Shown: positions 35,461 to 47,244 of the stretch, piece after piece
Numbering within the stretch: the first letter of the stretch is position 1
Layout of the letters: each line of letters opens with the position of its first letter
Assembly: GCA_021464245.1 (NCBI GenBank)
Contig: JADCRB010000030.1
Span: 399,376-463,375 of the forward strand
Direction of reading: 5' to 3'
Length of the DNA: 64,000 bases
Origin: Carallia brachiata
Lineage: Eukaryota; Streptophyta; Magnoliopsida; Malpighiales; Rhizophoraceae
Translations under genes and position numbers: made by a program
Notes under the pieces: generated by a model
What the model was told of the DNA's origin: nothing
What the model saw: the letters and a program-made list of their open reading frames with translations, nothing else
Database searches by the model: none

Positions 35461-35504
35461 ATTATTTTCATTATCTTTTGATTTTGAGAAAAAGCAATTT
35501 TTAA

Positions 35505-36145
35505 AAATATTCATCAAATATATTTTAGTAGTTTGGTATTATTTTATGAATAACTACCATTTTTTTAACCCAAGATAGAAAATGCTTTGAAATTTTACTT
35601 TTTTATTATAAAATCATTTTGGATTCCTGATGCACGTACTAAAAATGAAATTATTTTTATATTTGCTTTCCTAATATAGATGTTTATTAAATTATGCTAA
35701 AAATTATAGAAAAGAGTTGGAAAAAAAACGAAATCAAAACATTTGTGTATTAAAATGCAATTATTTAGGTGTATCGCAAGTCAATTTGTGAGTCGATTAA
35801 CTCAAACTATTAACTTAGTTTCAATTTTTTATGAGTATTAATATCATAAATGCCCGTGTAATATGGGTCTAATCTTCATATAAAGAAAGGAAGCGTATTG
35901 TCATCATATTATGATTTAAAAAAAAATTAAAAAATTCATAAAATATAATTTAGTAATTTCGTAGTATTTTGTGAAAAACTATCGTTTTTTTTTTACCAAG
36001 ATGAGGTAACAATAGAGAAATGTTTTTAAAATTTTCTTCTCATAATATAAAATTATTCTTGAATTACGAGACATGCTTAAAATCTAAAAATTGATTTTTT
36101 TGTATTTTGTTCTCCCAATATAAATTTTATATATTTAATTATAAT
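35505..36145. repeat. Local direct duplication of about 200 bp
   Basis: 35505-35700 and 35935-36145 share a series of words in the same order, for example ATATTTTAGTAGTTTGGTATT against ATAATTTAGTAATTTCGTAGT, then the ACTAC/ACTATC run into poly-T and a TAATATA(G/A)A word near the ends. The copies are diverged. No gene is seen. Confidence 0.5.
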
Positions 36146-38540
36146 AAATTATATTTAAAAAAATTGAAAGAACAAACTAAAATATCAAAAGGTGGTGCGT
36201 GGTGCATTTAGTTATGCTGAATTACGACCGCGACATGAAGTGGAGTTTTCAAAATTGATTTTGCTGTCGAGGCAATACCAAAATTATAAGACAAAAAATA
36301 TACATAGTGCAGAGAATATTACTAAAATTCTTAATAACTTCAACCATTCTCTCACTAAACACGTCTTGAATTCTCAATCTCCTATCGTTAGTGAGTCAAA
36401 CATAAGTCACGTCCAATTAGATGTCTGACTTCTACCAGTGTCGCTCTACATGTATCCTTTTTTTTTTTTCTCTCTGTTTTTTTTTTTTTCTTTATGTCTC
36501 TTCTTTTTTTCTTTCTGGTGTTGTCAGCACCCTGTTCATTTTAGGATTATCTAGGGTTTGAGGAAATCAAATAGAAGAAAGAATGTAGATTCATTCCTTA
36601 TGATTTTTATTTTTTAGACTCACGGATTTCTTTTGTTTTTTTTTTATAGAGATTTCAAATTTTTTATGGGTCACAATCTTTTTTTTTTTAATTTAACCTG
36701 CACAACAAATAACTTACTTAATTGAAATTAAGTTTATTATATTTACATTTTAAGTGAGTATAAACAACATGTACCTCTTCCTGAACCCCTAACAATATTT
36801 GATTAGATAGTTGTTAATGAGGTGCTAATGATTATTTTAATTAATTAATGCCAGCTTAAGAGGATCCATGGCGTCTTTTGTCCATCTAAGCCTTTTGTAG
36901 TTGACTGATCCACTCTCAAAGATTCTTGCTTGAGTTTTTTAAAGAATGGGGAATGGCCACATGCTCTCGTCAAAATTGTCATTGTATACAGTGGTTCAAT
37001 GTTTGACTGTAGTTTTAAACTCTTATTACTTTCTTTGTTTTTAGCCATAGCCTGGCTAGTGGGTTTTGTCACTTGTCCTTTAGTGTCCTTTTCTTTTTTA
37101 AAAGGATTTGTACATAGAATGAGGACTTTATGAGTTTTGACCTTATCCTTTTCATTCCATAAAATAAAGTAAGCATGTCCTTTTCATTCCATAAATTAAA
37201 TTAAGCATTTGTGGCAATTACTCCACTTTCGCTCTTAGGATGGCTTTACAACTTTTACTAACTTTAGGAAGGAGCGCCAATTTTTTAGGCAAATTGATCA
37301 TGAATCATGACCAACTTTTTTTTTTGACAGAGAATTGTCCACTAATGTGGAAAAATAGCAATCACCTATAATATTATTCTTAACTTTTAAGAAACCATGA
37401 AAGCGTGATCAACTATAATTCAATTGTTAAATGCAGAGCACATCGTGGTTTGCCAATGAAAGTGAATCAGCCCACCGACAACTCAGAAGAGTCAACCCCT
37501 TGCATTAAAAAAGCAAAAACAAATACAAAACACTACGGGTGGTCAAAAGGCCCAAATATAAAGATCCAGGCAATCGTGATCAACTAATGACATTCAGTCA
37601 AATTTTAGCTGTTATATAGACCATCCATTATTTCCAAAGGTAAAGTCCAATGTGCACAGTTTTTATTGATCTGTGACAATACAAGTTGTCGTTCATTCAT
37701 GTGTCAAAATTCTTAGCTGCAAACTCATTACCAAATACCAATACCAACCAAAATGCCTATTGTCCCTCAAGGCTTATAGAATTTTCTGCTAGTGTAACAA
37801 ATATTGGTTCACATTAACACAAACAATTGACATTTGTTGGACTTTAATAGACACTGGAATACTGTTTGTGTGTTTGGGAGAGAGATCTTAGAAATATCCT
37901 CTGATTGCTTGGCCTCTCTCAACTTCTATTCCTTGTCCTTACAATGACCTATTACATTCTAGTTCTAGAGACTTAGATATTCATCTCTATTTGTTACATA
38001 CTTATCTTGAACGCGTAATCGAAGAAGAACCTATTCGCGTAACTTAATCTCTCATTAAGACATACTTATCTTCAAAATTAATGCATCCAAACTTCTAGGT
38101 TCAATGTATTTGGACTTCAAAGTCCAAAGGTCACACTTCAACACCATAGATGTTTTTGAGTCGCATTGGTCAAAGTATTCATTAGTAAACAACACAGCAA
38201 CATTTCAGTTCAATGAAAGGCCATGGATCAAGCTTAATTTACTATGTCATTGAACGAAATTGTAAATTTTATCCAGTGAAAGTGGGTTTCATTTTGGCGG
38301 TCAATGTTGGTAAATTGGTGCAACGTACATACATTCAACTCGCTATCACATGCATTGATACAAGTTCAACTTTAGGAACAAAGAAACAACATGGTGAATG
38401 ATTTCATTGCAAAATCAAAGGACTAGTTCCAAAATTTTCCTCTAAGGGTCCTGGAATTACGAAGAAATTTCATATCATGAATACAGGAACTTAACGGCTG
38501 ATGTCATACAGAAAGTCAATAGGTGGAGTAAAACATGGAA
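36146..38540. other. Spacer upstream of the CEP cluster
   Basis: No gene is supported. A 34-bp direct repeat built around TCCTTTTCATTCCATAAA occurs twice at about 37146-37206. Open frames here (for example 36192-36428 and 38213-38401) show no recognisable domain. Confidence 0.4.
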
Positions 38541-38799
38541 GGAATATTAAGATCATAGAGGAACACTAGCGCATGCGGAGGTGCAATATTTTGTTGAAAA
38601 ATCTTCCAGAAAGCCAATCAGAAGAAGATCCTTTTCTTACATATATTGCTTACCCGCAAGCCGTCCATAAGGAATATTAAAATCATAGAGGAAGACTAGT
38701 GCAAGCAGAGGTGCAACATTTGTTGAAAGATCTCTCAGAAAGCCAATCAGAAGAAGATCCTTTTCTTGCATATGTTGATAACCCACAAGCCGTCCATAT
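38541..38799. repeat. Two-unit tandem repeat of about 130 bp upstream of CEP gene 1
   Basis: GGAATATTAA begins both units at 38541 and 38671. They share CATAGAGGAA, AGCCAATCAGAAGAAGATCC, TTTTCTT(A/G)CATAT and AAGCCGTCCATA at matching positions. The repeat ends about 95 bp before the TATA box of the CEP gene, so it lies in the likely promoter. Function is unknown. Confidence 0.85.
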
Positions 38800-38893
38800 A
38801 TAAATTCATCCCTGTCCACAAATGTGTAATATGGAAATGATTAATGTAATGGTCACTGGTCAAGATTGTTTTCACGCCATTTGCTTTCAAGCC

Positions 38894-38900
38894 TATAAAT
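38894..38900 (+). promoter_or_regulatory. TATA box of CEP gene 1
   Basis: TATAAAT followed by ACC lies 196 bp upstream of the ATG at 39090, leaving a leader of about 160 bases. It is the best TATA match near any gene in the window. Confidence 0.6.
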
Positions 38901-39089
38901 ACCCTCGGTGGAACCCAGAACTTGGCATCCTTGTGTCAAAACTACTCTTTAGTTTGTCCTACAGCCTGAATTTGATCTTTGAGCCTTATATACTGTACTA
39001 AAAAACCTCCCATATATATATATATATAGTTTTTTTTCCCTCTCTAGCTACTACTAAGTAACCTTCAATATCTGTTCTTGTCTATAATT

Positions 39090-39785
39090 ATGGCAAAAGC
39101 CTTAGCTATATGTAAATATGCAATTCTTCTTGCACTCATCACCAACCTCCATATTCTGTTAACAGAAGGAAGGAAAATTAAGTCAATGAACTTCTCCCAA
39201 AAGGAAATGGCCAATCACGGAAGCAAGTCTATCAACTTGCACCAGACAGGAACTGTAGAAGGTTCCACGTGTGAACCTGCTCCCCCTAGTGATCACATTT
39301 CAGGGAGCTCTGGCGCCGGTAAGTCTCCGGCTGGAAAGCCAGATGATTTTCGTCCGACACCGCCTGGTCATAGTCCTGGTGTTGACCATTCATTATTGTC
39401 AGGAGTTAATAGAGTTGCTGATTCAAAGGCATCAGGTGCTGATAACTCAAATAGTACACATTCTGCTGTAGGATCCGGAGATGATTACCGTCCCATACAT
39501 ACTGGAATTCATGGAATTGGCTATCCACCATCAGAGGAGAGTGAAGGCACTGAATCAAAGTTTTCTGCAGCATGCAAAGATGATTTTCACCCGACTTCAC
39601 CTGGATGCAGCCCTGGCATTGGCCACCTTTTATCAGAAGACAGTGAAAAAACTGGGCCGAAGGTACCTGCGGGTTTTACCCGTAAACATTCTGTTGCAGG
39701 ACTCACTGATGATTTCCGACCAACACAGCCCCGTCACAGCCCTCGTGTTGGCCATGTTTCTAAAACCAAAAATGCAAAGAACTAA
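39090..39785 (+). CDS. CEP peptide-hormone precursor with four hormone repeats
   Basis: This intronless frame encodes 231 residues, starting at the first ATG (MAKALAICKY). A hydrophobic signal peptide (about residues 5-25) is followed by TEGRK, a conserved kind of boundary in CEP precursors, and a variable acidic/serine-rich body. Four CEP-type domains follow: DFRPTPPGHSPGVDH (residues 86-100), DYRPIHTGIHGIGYP (132-146), DFHPTSPGCSPGIGH (165-179) and DFRPTQPRHSPRVGH (208-222). CEP peptides are about 15 residues, proline-hydroxylated, cut out of the precursor in the secretory route, and sensed by CEPR leucine-rich receptor kinases; they control root growth and nitrogen-demand signalling. Repeat 1 is closest to the consensus. 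Repeat 2 has lost the SPG core and repeat 4 carries arginines in place of glycines, so they may be inactive or altered. Two related, damaged loci lie at 46937 and 49870. Confidence 0.9.
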   Translation: MAKALAICKYAILLALITNLHILLTEGRKIKSMNFSQKEMANHGSKSINLHQTGTVEGSTCEPAPPSDHISGSSGAGKSPAGKPDDFRPTPPGHSPGVDHSLLSGVNRVADSKASGADNSNSTHSAVGSGDDYRPIHTGIHGIGYPPSEESEGTESKFSAACKDDFHPTSPGCSPGIGHLLSEDSEKTGPKVPAGFTRKHSVAGLTDDFRPTQPRHSPRVGHVSKTKNAKN

Positions 39786-39801
39786 AATTGGTATTCATAT
39801 T

Positions 39802-39824
39802 ACACACACACACACACACACACA
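39802..39824. repeat. (AC)n microsatellite in the CEP gene 1 3' region
   Basis: About eleven CA/AC units start 17 bp after the stop codon, within the probable 3' UTR. Confidence 0.95.
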
Positions 39825-40763
39825 TATGCACATTTACTAGGATTTCATTAAATTTGGTTACTACCATCTTGTAAATCTCCCCAGCAAATAAAGGGAAGCA
39901 AACAAACACAACTAAAGTATTAAAGGGTCGCCATAGATGTCATTCTAAACGCATCATGTGATATCAAGATTGTTTAGATATATAGTTGCATGTTTCTTTG
40001 TCGTCTTTCAGTCAACTTCATTTATATTGTACTCTCAAGTCGTACTCTGTTTATAAATTTGTAAGTGCATCTATTCTAAATAAAAATTTGTGCATTTATC
40101 TTGCATTTTCTCTTGATTTTTTTTGTTTTTTTGATTAATTGGTTTTGATAAGACTCAAATTTAAGATTCACTTCTGAAGAATATAAGATATGATTATATA
40201 TGTATACATTTATTTTTTTTATTAATTAACTATGTCTAAAACTTAAATTTATAAAAAATAATTATTCTGACAAGTTTAGTACTATTAAGCTAAGGTTGAT
40301 CGGCAGTCATGCGTTCATCAATGTTTTTGAAACTCAAATACTTATGAGAACATATGTGATTCACAGTATATTGGCACTTCGCACGTGCACTTATTATGTC
40401 TAAAAAATATCCTTCTATGTTGTATTATTAATTCACGTTGAACTACAATAATCTTAGAGCCAGGTGACCCAAGAATTAGAACATCCATCATTACCAAATC
40501 CAACTAGCTTGGCATGTGGAAAAATATTTAAAGTAGTGCGCAGACAAAACAAAGTTGGTAGAGAATAAACTATTAAATTTGGTGGCCCTCGGAAAAATTA
40601 ACAATACTAAAATCTAATTAAACATAAAAGCACTCTTGATTTTCTAGAACTTGCACACTCTGCATACAAAAACAGACACTAGGCTGATTAAACTTTTTAT
40701 GCAAAAGACCAAAATTAGTTTACTGAATTTAGCTGTATGGAATGTCAAAAAAAAAAAAAATTT

Positions 40764-41479
40764 AGCTGTATGGGCAGTTTTTTTTTTTTTTGATAAACCA
40801 GTATGTATTGATTTTATTAGAAAATGAGTATAAAGATAAACAGTACAAAATTCCTATTTTTCGATTTGAAAATAGGAAAGCCCGCAAAAGTATTATATAA
40901 CAGTAGGGAAATAACAAAACTGTTACCTACACATCTATATGGGCTATCATCCTTTTTTCTCGCAAAGCATCAACTGAGAGAAGTAGCTGTTGAGCCTGAA
41001 AAGAGATTTCAACATTTGAAGCCTTCAACCATGAATAAATCTGAGCAAGTACGATGTCTTTTAGGCCATGCCATTTTATTTCTTCTTCCTTGAAAATTTT
41101 CTTATTCCGCTCGAGCCATATTGTCCAAGATATGACATAAAATAATGTAGTCCAAACCCTTCTAGCAATTTTCCCCCTCACAAGAAACTTCCATTGCTCA
41201 AAATGTTTATCGTAGGAAGAAGGAATACACTATTTTAGTCTTCACCAATCTGCAAAGGAACACCACAGGAGCCAAGTTACTGGACATTGGAAAAGTATAT
41301 GTGAAACAGTTTCAACTTGATCCCCGTAAAAACAACACAAACTTTGGTTCTCTACAATGATTCCTCTTGTAAATAATGCACTTCTAGTACATAACTTATT
41401 CAAACAAGCCATCCACACAAGGATTTCAACTTTCAGTGGTGCCATTCCAAGCCAAACATATGGAGCTGTATAAGCAGTT
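40764..41479 (-). mobile_element. 5'-truncated LINE, 3' fragment with zf-RVT region
   Basis: On the minus strand, frames at 41445-41242 and 41181-40927 encode pieces typical of the zinc-binding reverse-transcriptase tail of plant LINEs: KVEILVWMACLNKLCTRSAL, QSLCCFYGDQVETVSHILFQ and then WTIWLERNKKIF. The frame is broken between them. The element ends in a poly-A tail (poly-T at 40778-40791 on the plus strand). AGCTGTATGGGCAGTT (40764-40779) and AGCTGTATAAGCAGTT (41464-41479) flank it and look like a target duplication with 14 of 16 bases matching. The element is dead on arrival. Confidence 0.85.
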
Positions 41480-41833
41480 GAGGAAGGCAGATAAGGTATA
41501 AAGAAAAAAAAGAGAAAACGGAAGGGGAATTATTATTATTATTTTTTATTTATAGTGAAGATGCTAACCCATTATAAGAAGGGATAGGTGAAGAAAAAAA
41601 TTTGAGTTCAAATCTTAGTTTTTGTAGTGTAAAACTCAAACCTTTCAATATTCCAACTAAACTGCATCCTCAAATAAATAAGCTAATAAATAAGCAACTC
41701 TCCAAAAAGGTTCTCCCTTTCGAGCAGAGGTGGGGATTGCCATAATAAGCTCGGGATTTTATAATCTCACCAAAAAAAAATTGAAGATTCCGGGAAATTA
41801 TTAAATAGAAAGGAGACAAATCCTCCCAAACAA

Positions 41834-41993
41834 GAAAAGCCAATCAAATCTTTTTTTTTTTTTGTTTTCTAATGAAAGCAAAGAGAGTTGAGTAAGGCCA
41901 CGCGAAAGCCTCCAGACAGGAAAAGGCAATCAAATACCTTCTTTCTTTTAGCCTTTGCTAATGAAAGCAAAGAGAGTTGAGCAAGGCCACGCG
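41834..41993. repeat. Two-unit tandem repeat, about 86-bp spacing
   Basis: Both units run from GAAAAG(C/G)CAATCAAAT through CTAATGAAAGCAAAGAGAG to AAGGCCACGCG (41834-41904 and 41920-41993). No gene is associated. Confidence 0.75.
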
Positions 41994-42465
41994 CTAACAA
42001 ACGGGAAGTCTATAAATCTTACAAAAAAACTTTTAAAGTGAACCAATTCATAAAATTGTAGTGTAATTCTAGCCCTGCTAAGAATTTTTCGCGTTTGTCT
42101 CTGTTTTTTGTTTTAAGGTCTTCCGTTAGATTAATTAGGACTCGGACAGTTGACAGAAAAATGGGTTCACAAGCGGACTCACAGAAAAAGGGATTACGCT
42201 AAAAGGTGAAAGATTTGATTCTTCATGTAATTGTAGTTTCTTTTTCTACTATTTTCGATGTTTAATTCTATTACGAATTTCTATCCAAATATAGAAACAA
42301 GATAGTATAAGATCAATTAAATAAAGAGCACTTTCTTGGTATAAGTAGACAACAATCCATCTAACCTTATCTAACAGCTCATTTAATTTTTTATCTAAAT
42401 TTAATTATTAAATAACTTATATTGTTGTATGTGTGCGTGTACTTAATAAGAAAGAATTACCTAAG

Positions 42466-43213
42466 GAGTGTTTGGGTTAGTTTTTTAACAGGTACATTTG
42501 CATTTTATTTTTAAAAAGCAGGACGATAAACGTTTGATAAATTTTTTAGTGTTGTTATTTGATTTTACTTATTTTTTTATATGGTTCTCTAATAGCAGCT
42601 AATTGAAAAATAGATCAATACTACTTTTTACTGCTTTTTGAACTACTTTTCACTTTTTAAAATTAATAATAATTTATATAAACTAAATTTCCCTTAAAAA
42701 ATATTTATATAATTCTATTATTATTTTTTTCACTTGTCACATAAATTAGATATGTTAATTTATTTTATTAAATTTGTATAAACAAAATATTTTTTTTGAC
42801 TATTCTTAAATAATATTTTTTTTCACTTTAATTTTCTTTAATATTAACACTTATAAAAAAAATATTGAACATTATATTTTTTTACCATTTAATAATAATT
42901 AATATTTTTTAAAAAATTTAAAAGTAAGTGAAAAAATTTCTTAATATTATTTACAGAATATTATTCTAAAAATATAAATTTATAAAATAGAAAAATAAAT
43001 TTTTCAATAAGATATATCTATAAAAATTAAATATCTGAATTATACATTTCAATATTTTACAGTAACAATAAGTATAAAATTAACCGAACACTTCATTAAT
43101 TTTATCAGTAATTATTAATAAGAAATAAGAATCAATAAATAGCAATCAGTAGTAACAATTAATAACAGTAATCAACAATAATAATATTTAATAACTGATT
43201 CAAATAGGTCCTT
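42466..43213. mobile_element. AT-rich MITE-like element with TGTTTGG end
   Basis: The left end GGAGTGTTTGGGTTAG and the complement of the right end GGACCTATTTGAATCAG form an imperfect inverted repeat. TAA-containing words flank both sides, which would fit a Tourist/Harbinger element. The interior resembles 31636-32472. Boundaries are tentative. Confidence 0.5.
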
Positions 43214-43689
43214 AATTTTTAGTTTTTCTATGAGATAAATGGGCATATTCATGGCCAACAAAATAACCTGTCAGCTAAAGGAATCCTTTCAACTTCAATC
43301 TCTTACACTCCATGTGATGATGTGAAAGAGATTTACCCTAATGTTATGTATATTTCAGTAAAAAAAAAAATAATGTTATATATATATATTTTTTTATCGG
43401 AGTGGTTACATCGGCACGAAAATCTTTCTTGATTTTAATTAGCTCCCTTTCTTTGTTTATTTTTCAGTTGTATTTATTTTAGCGATTGCGCGTATTATAA
43501 GCAATGGAGACGAGACAAAGATACTAGTTACCACGTGAACTTTGATCTGGAAGCCCCATTTCACGAGCGCCTCACAAAGTTTCATAATAAATCACACAAA
43601 TATAATAAAATAAAATAAAAGCTGCCAACTTTGCCTCTGAGGAATGAGGGTAAAACGAATGGAATTAGAAGTATTAAAGTTTGATATGA

Positions 43690-44300
43690 TCTGATAGATT
43701 GATCTGAATTTATTTGAAAAAATGCGACCTAAACTTGACTTGAAAAATGACTTAATTTAAAATGATCCAAATTTAAAATGACCTGAAAATTTTAAATCAA
43801 ACTCGAACTCAACCATAATCTGACTCGTTTGACCCGAATTTTTTTTTTTCTTAAAGGAACAACAAAATAAAATAAAAAAATTAACATATTTTATATTATA
43901 AAAAGTATAAATTCTAATATTTTTAATATCAATCTTAATTATAAATTTTTTTAGAATATTTTCAAATTTTTTATACAATTTTAAATTTTATTTTAATTTT
44001 TTAGAATATTTTAAAAGAAATTTGTTTAATTATTTTTTTGATAATATAATTTTCTTTTATTTTAAAGAATTTTTAACAAAATTTTTAAAATTTTTTAATT
44101 TTTAATAAAAAATGTCACATCATCATTTTTAATGACGTGATCAACCCGTGGGTTGACCCGAATCTAAATCAAATTCAAAGTGACTCAATTTAAAATAATT
44201 CGAAAATAATTTGATCCATAAGTAATCTAATTCGAAGTGACTCGAAGCCGAAGCGACTCAACTCGAACCCAACTCGATAACCCATTTTGACACATCTTAC
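43690..44300. mobile_element. Decayed element rich in GACTCG/AACTCGA motifs
   Basis: Repeated words such as GACTCGAA, AACTCGAACC, GACCCGAAT and CCCATTTTGACAC cluster at both ends around an AT-rich core. This recalls plant hAT elements ending in GTGTCAAAATGGG. No target duplication was found, so the call is tentative. Confidence 0.4.
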
Positions 44301-44342
44301 GTAGGATCCATCTTAGGTATATATTCCAACAATGACCATTAG

Positions 44343-45085
44343 AGGTGTTCGCAAGTCGGATTGAGTAGATTTTGGGGTATATCCGTATCTAATCCACCAT
44401 CGGTGGGTTGTATAATTTTCCATCCACACTCAATCTGCCATACAACTCAATCCATCTAATCCAATCTACCAACGACGGGTTGGATTTGATCGGTTTGGAC
44501 GAATTGACATAATAAAAAAAATTATAATTTTTTTCAATTTATACATATCATCAGTCGTCAATATTTTTACTTATTTTTACTAATTTTATTATTATAATGT
44601 ATATATCATATTCATTCGCAATTTTAAATATTTATGAGAATTGATCAAAATTTACTAAAAGACTATATTAGCTCACTTGGTAAAACATAAATTATCAAAT
44701 AGAAAAGTTCTTTATTTGTGCTTCCACTCGGCAAATAAAGTAGTATCTATCTCTCTTTCTTTCTCTCTCTCTTTTATAGTGTCAAATGTCTCACTTGTAC
44801 TGTCAAAAAATAGGGAGATAGATATACTCTGATTTTTTTCTTATTTTTTTAAAATAAAATTACGTGATAACAATTAGAAAATATGATGATAATATGAGAG
44901 TAATAAAATAATTTTTTACTTCTAATTTTATTGATTTGTAAAATTTTATGAAATGTGACTGTTAGGTCTTAATCCGATTGATATCGATAAATTTAATTTA
45001 CAATATTAATTATATATATATATAGACGGATTGGGTCGGATTGGGCGGATTGAATCCTTCAATCTGCATCCAATCCGCCCTTAAC
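44343..45085. mobile_element. Decayed element rich in ATCCAATC/GGATTGG motifs
   Basis: The left end reads AGAGGTGTTCGCAAGTCGGA. ATCCAATC- and CGGATTGGG-type words are concentrated near both ends around an AT-rich middle. This resembles a common plant hAT MITE type with AGGGGTGTTC ends. The right boundary and target duplication are unresolved. Confidence 0.45.
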
Positions 45086-46936
45086 AGGTTGTAAAATTTT
45101 AAAATTATAACTAATTCTAATTTCATCATGTTTAAATTGATTTGAATTAAATTGATGATTGAGTCAGATTATTTAAGTTTTGAACAGCTGCAATCACCAC
45201 TACTAGACTGTTGTTTACAAGTTGTCAAAGGCAACCGCAAGAGAAAAAGGAGTCAAAAATTTCATGTGCTGCCCTTAATAACCCCACACGGCGTTCACCT
45301 TGAGATTGAGAAATGTTGCGAGACAGCTAATGTTGTAGTGCTTCCAAGCTTACTTGCTTTAGGCTGGAAATGGAAGGCTTGATCATCCAAGGCAACAAAT
45401 AAAGAGTTGGTCGTTAATTTTACTCATTTTTATTTTAATATTTTAAACATTCGATTTTTATGTTTCAAGTTTTTTTTGTTTTGGATCCACTAAATTAATT
45501 TCTTATACCTACTCTCGCGTTTAGTATTGAAATAATTTCTTAACAAAAACGTTAAGAAATCGCATGGACAGTTTGTCACGTTCTCCCATCCAATGTTGAT
45601 GGGATCCAGTGTTGATAAGTCATATTTAGATCCTAATTACGTAAGACACCTTGTGTAGAATCTTACGAAACCGTGAGGGTCAAAATGAAGATATGAGAAA
45701 TGGGTAAAACCATAAACATTATCAAAAAATGTGAAATTTTTAATTAACGATTATAATTATATATTTCAAAATCTGCATTCATTTTCATAAATATTTTTGA
45801 ATGAATAGAATAGACTCCGTCAGCGTGCTATCATTGTTTCTCTATTTCACAATTTGGTCCTGGAGTCTTCCTTTTTGGTGTTTGCAGTCATGGATTCCCA
45901 AGCGTCATACAAATTGCTCTACTCTCGTCAAGTCGGTTAAGTAGGTTAATTTATGCAGGAAAAAGCTAGCAGCTAACTGCCAACCTAAATGGTTAGGTAC
46001 AAACAGGTATCTATTATGCCTCGGAAAGGATTACGTTTGCTATATTAATATCTCCTCCAGAGAAGGGCAAAGGATTCGTCTGCCTCCTTCCTGTGCCTTC
46101 GCTTTGTCTACCTACAACTTTTTCTCCTCAAAAAGAAAAACGAAAAATAAAATGTACCAGTCCGCATAGTGGGCATGGATTGCATTTTCTTGGAGAATGA
46201 TAACCATTAAAATGTTATAAAGACACTGAAAGTAGCGAGACACATTTCTACAAATATATAATGATTACCATTAACTGTAGATTTCTTTTTATGCTATAAT
46301 AATCCATGGTTACAATTCAATGAGATGATTTTGTGTTCAAATTAGGTTTATTTTTTATGTCTCTGTAATAAAATTTAATCAGAACGGCCTTGGAGTTTCT
46401 CTAAGGGTTAATGGGGCATCAAATACGAATAGAAATGTCAACACTCGCATGAACCTTGCAAGTAACATACAAAAAAACTGTTAAAAGCTAGAACACTAGA
46501 AAGCTAGCCGTCACCACAGTTCTTGTCTGGGGCTATAAGGACTACATAACAAAAAGAGTTAGTGGCCATATTGCTTTCTCTGGGTACCGTGTCCTTGCGT
46601 TTAAAATTAATTTTTTTAGGTCAGTGACACTCCATGGAATCTTCCTTGCTCTTTGGAAATTTAATGAAGGGAATCTTCCATTTTCTTTCCAATTTCTCTG
46701 AAGTATTGCCTCGTGTCTCGCAGCTTTTTAACTATTTGAGTATCAATGGAAGTGTAGGCATCCAATTGAGTGTCTTCGGGGTATTTTTCTCTCTCTAACC
46801 ATCCTCTGATCTTCTTTAAATACATAGTTCGATTTCACACTCTTAATTAAGCTTTGACGCCTCGAGGCTTGGGGTAGCTAGAGTTCAATTTTTGGAAGTA
46901 ACACCAAGCTTCTAACCTCATTCCCAATATATTTTC
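45086..46936. other. Spacer upstream of CEP locus 2
   Basis: No gene is seen. TTTAAATAC at about 46814-46822, some 120 bp before the CEP locus 2 leader, could serve as a TATA element. Confidence 0.35.
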
Positions 46937-47244
46937 ACGGCCAAGGTGGCTTTCACGGTTTTTCTTTTTTTTTTTTTTTACTACTGATATTATCTCACGA
47001 TCATCATTGTATGGTCCAAGGAAGAAAATTGGAAGTAGGAAAAGAGTCAATGAAGTGCATCACATGCTTCGGCCCTGCTGATGGGAAGACAAGTAATGCA
47101 AAGCAAAATAAAGAAAATGGTATAATTGCAAGGCTAAGCCACTTATTGCACCATGGTGTCAAAATCAATGAGGGGAACGTAGATGCTTTTCGCCCTCCAA
47201 CCCCGGGACATAGTCCAGGTGTTGGCCATTCCATCCAGAACTAA
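46937..47244 (+). pseudogene. CEP locus 2: intact hormone domain, start codon ACG and one extra T in the signal peptide
   Basis: The ATG frame from 47011 gives 77 residues with a near-perfect CEP domain, AFRPPTPGHSPGVGH (47185-47229), four codons from the stop. It begins at VQGRKLE, the boundary that normally follows the signal peptide. Just upstream the sequence ACG GCC AAG GTG GCT TTC (46937-46954) matches the MAK start of the other two CEP genes with ACG for ATG. A poly-T run (46965-46979) follows, and it would encode a Phe/Leu-rich signal peptide running into LLLILSHDHHCM if it were one T shorter. As it stands, the leader is out of frame and lacks ATG. Translation from 47011 would make a leaderless protein unable to enter the secretory route. 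It is either a young pseudogene or a sequencing error plus a non-AUG start. Confidence 0.75.

Noticed and set aside
39078..39089. Start of the CEP gene 1 frame at 39078
   Set aside because: The codon there is TTG. The ATG at 39090 gives MAK, shared with the CEP locus 3 start, so it was preferred.
45152..45382. 76-residue plus-strand open frame
   Set aside because: No recognised domain, leader or promoter; isolated between transposon remnants.
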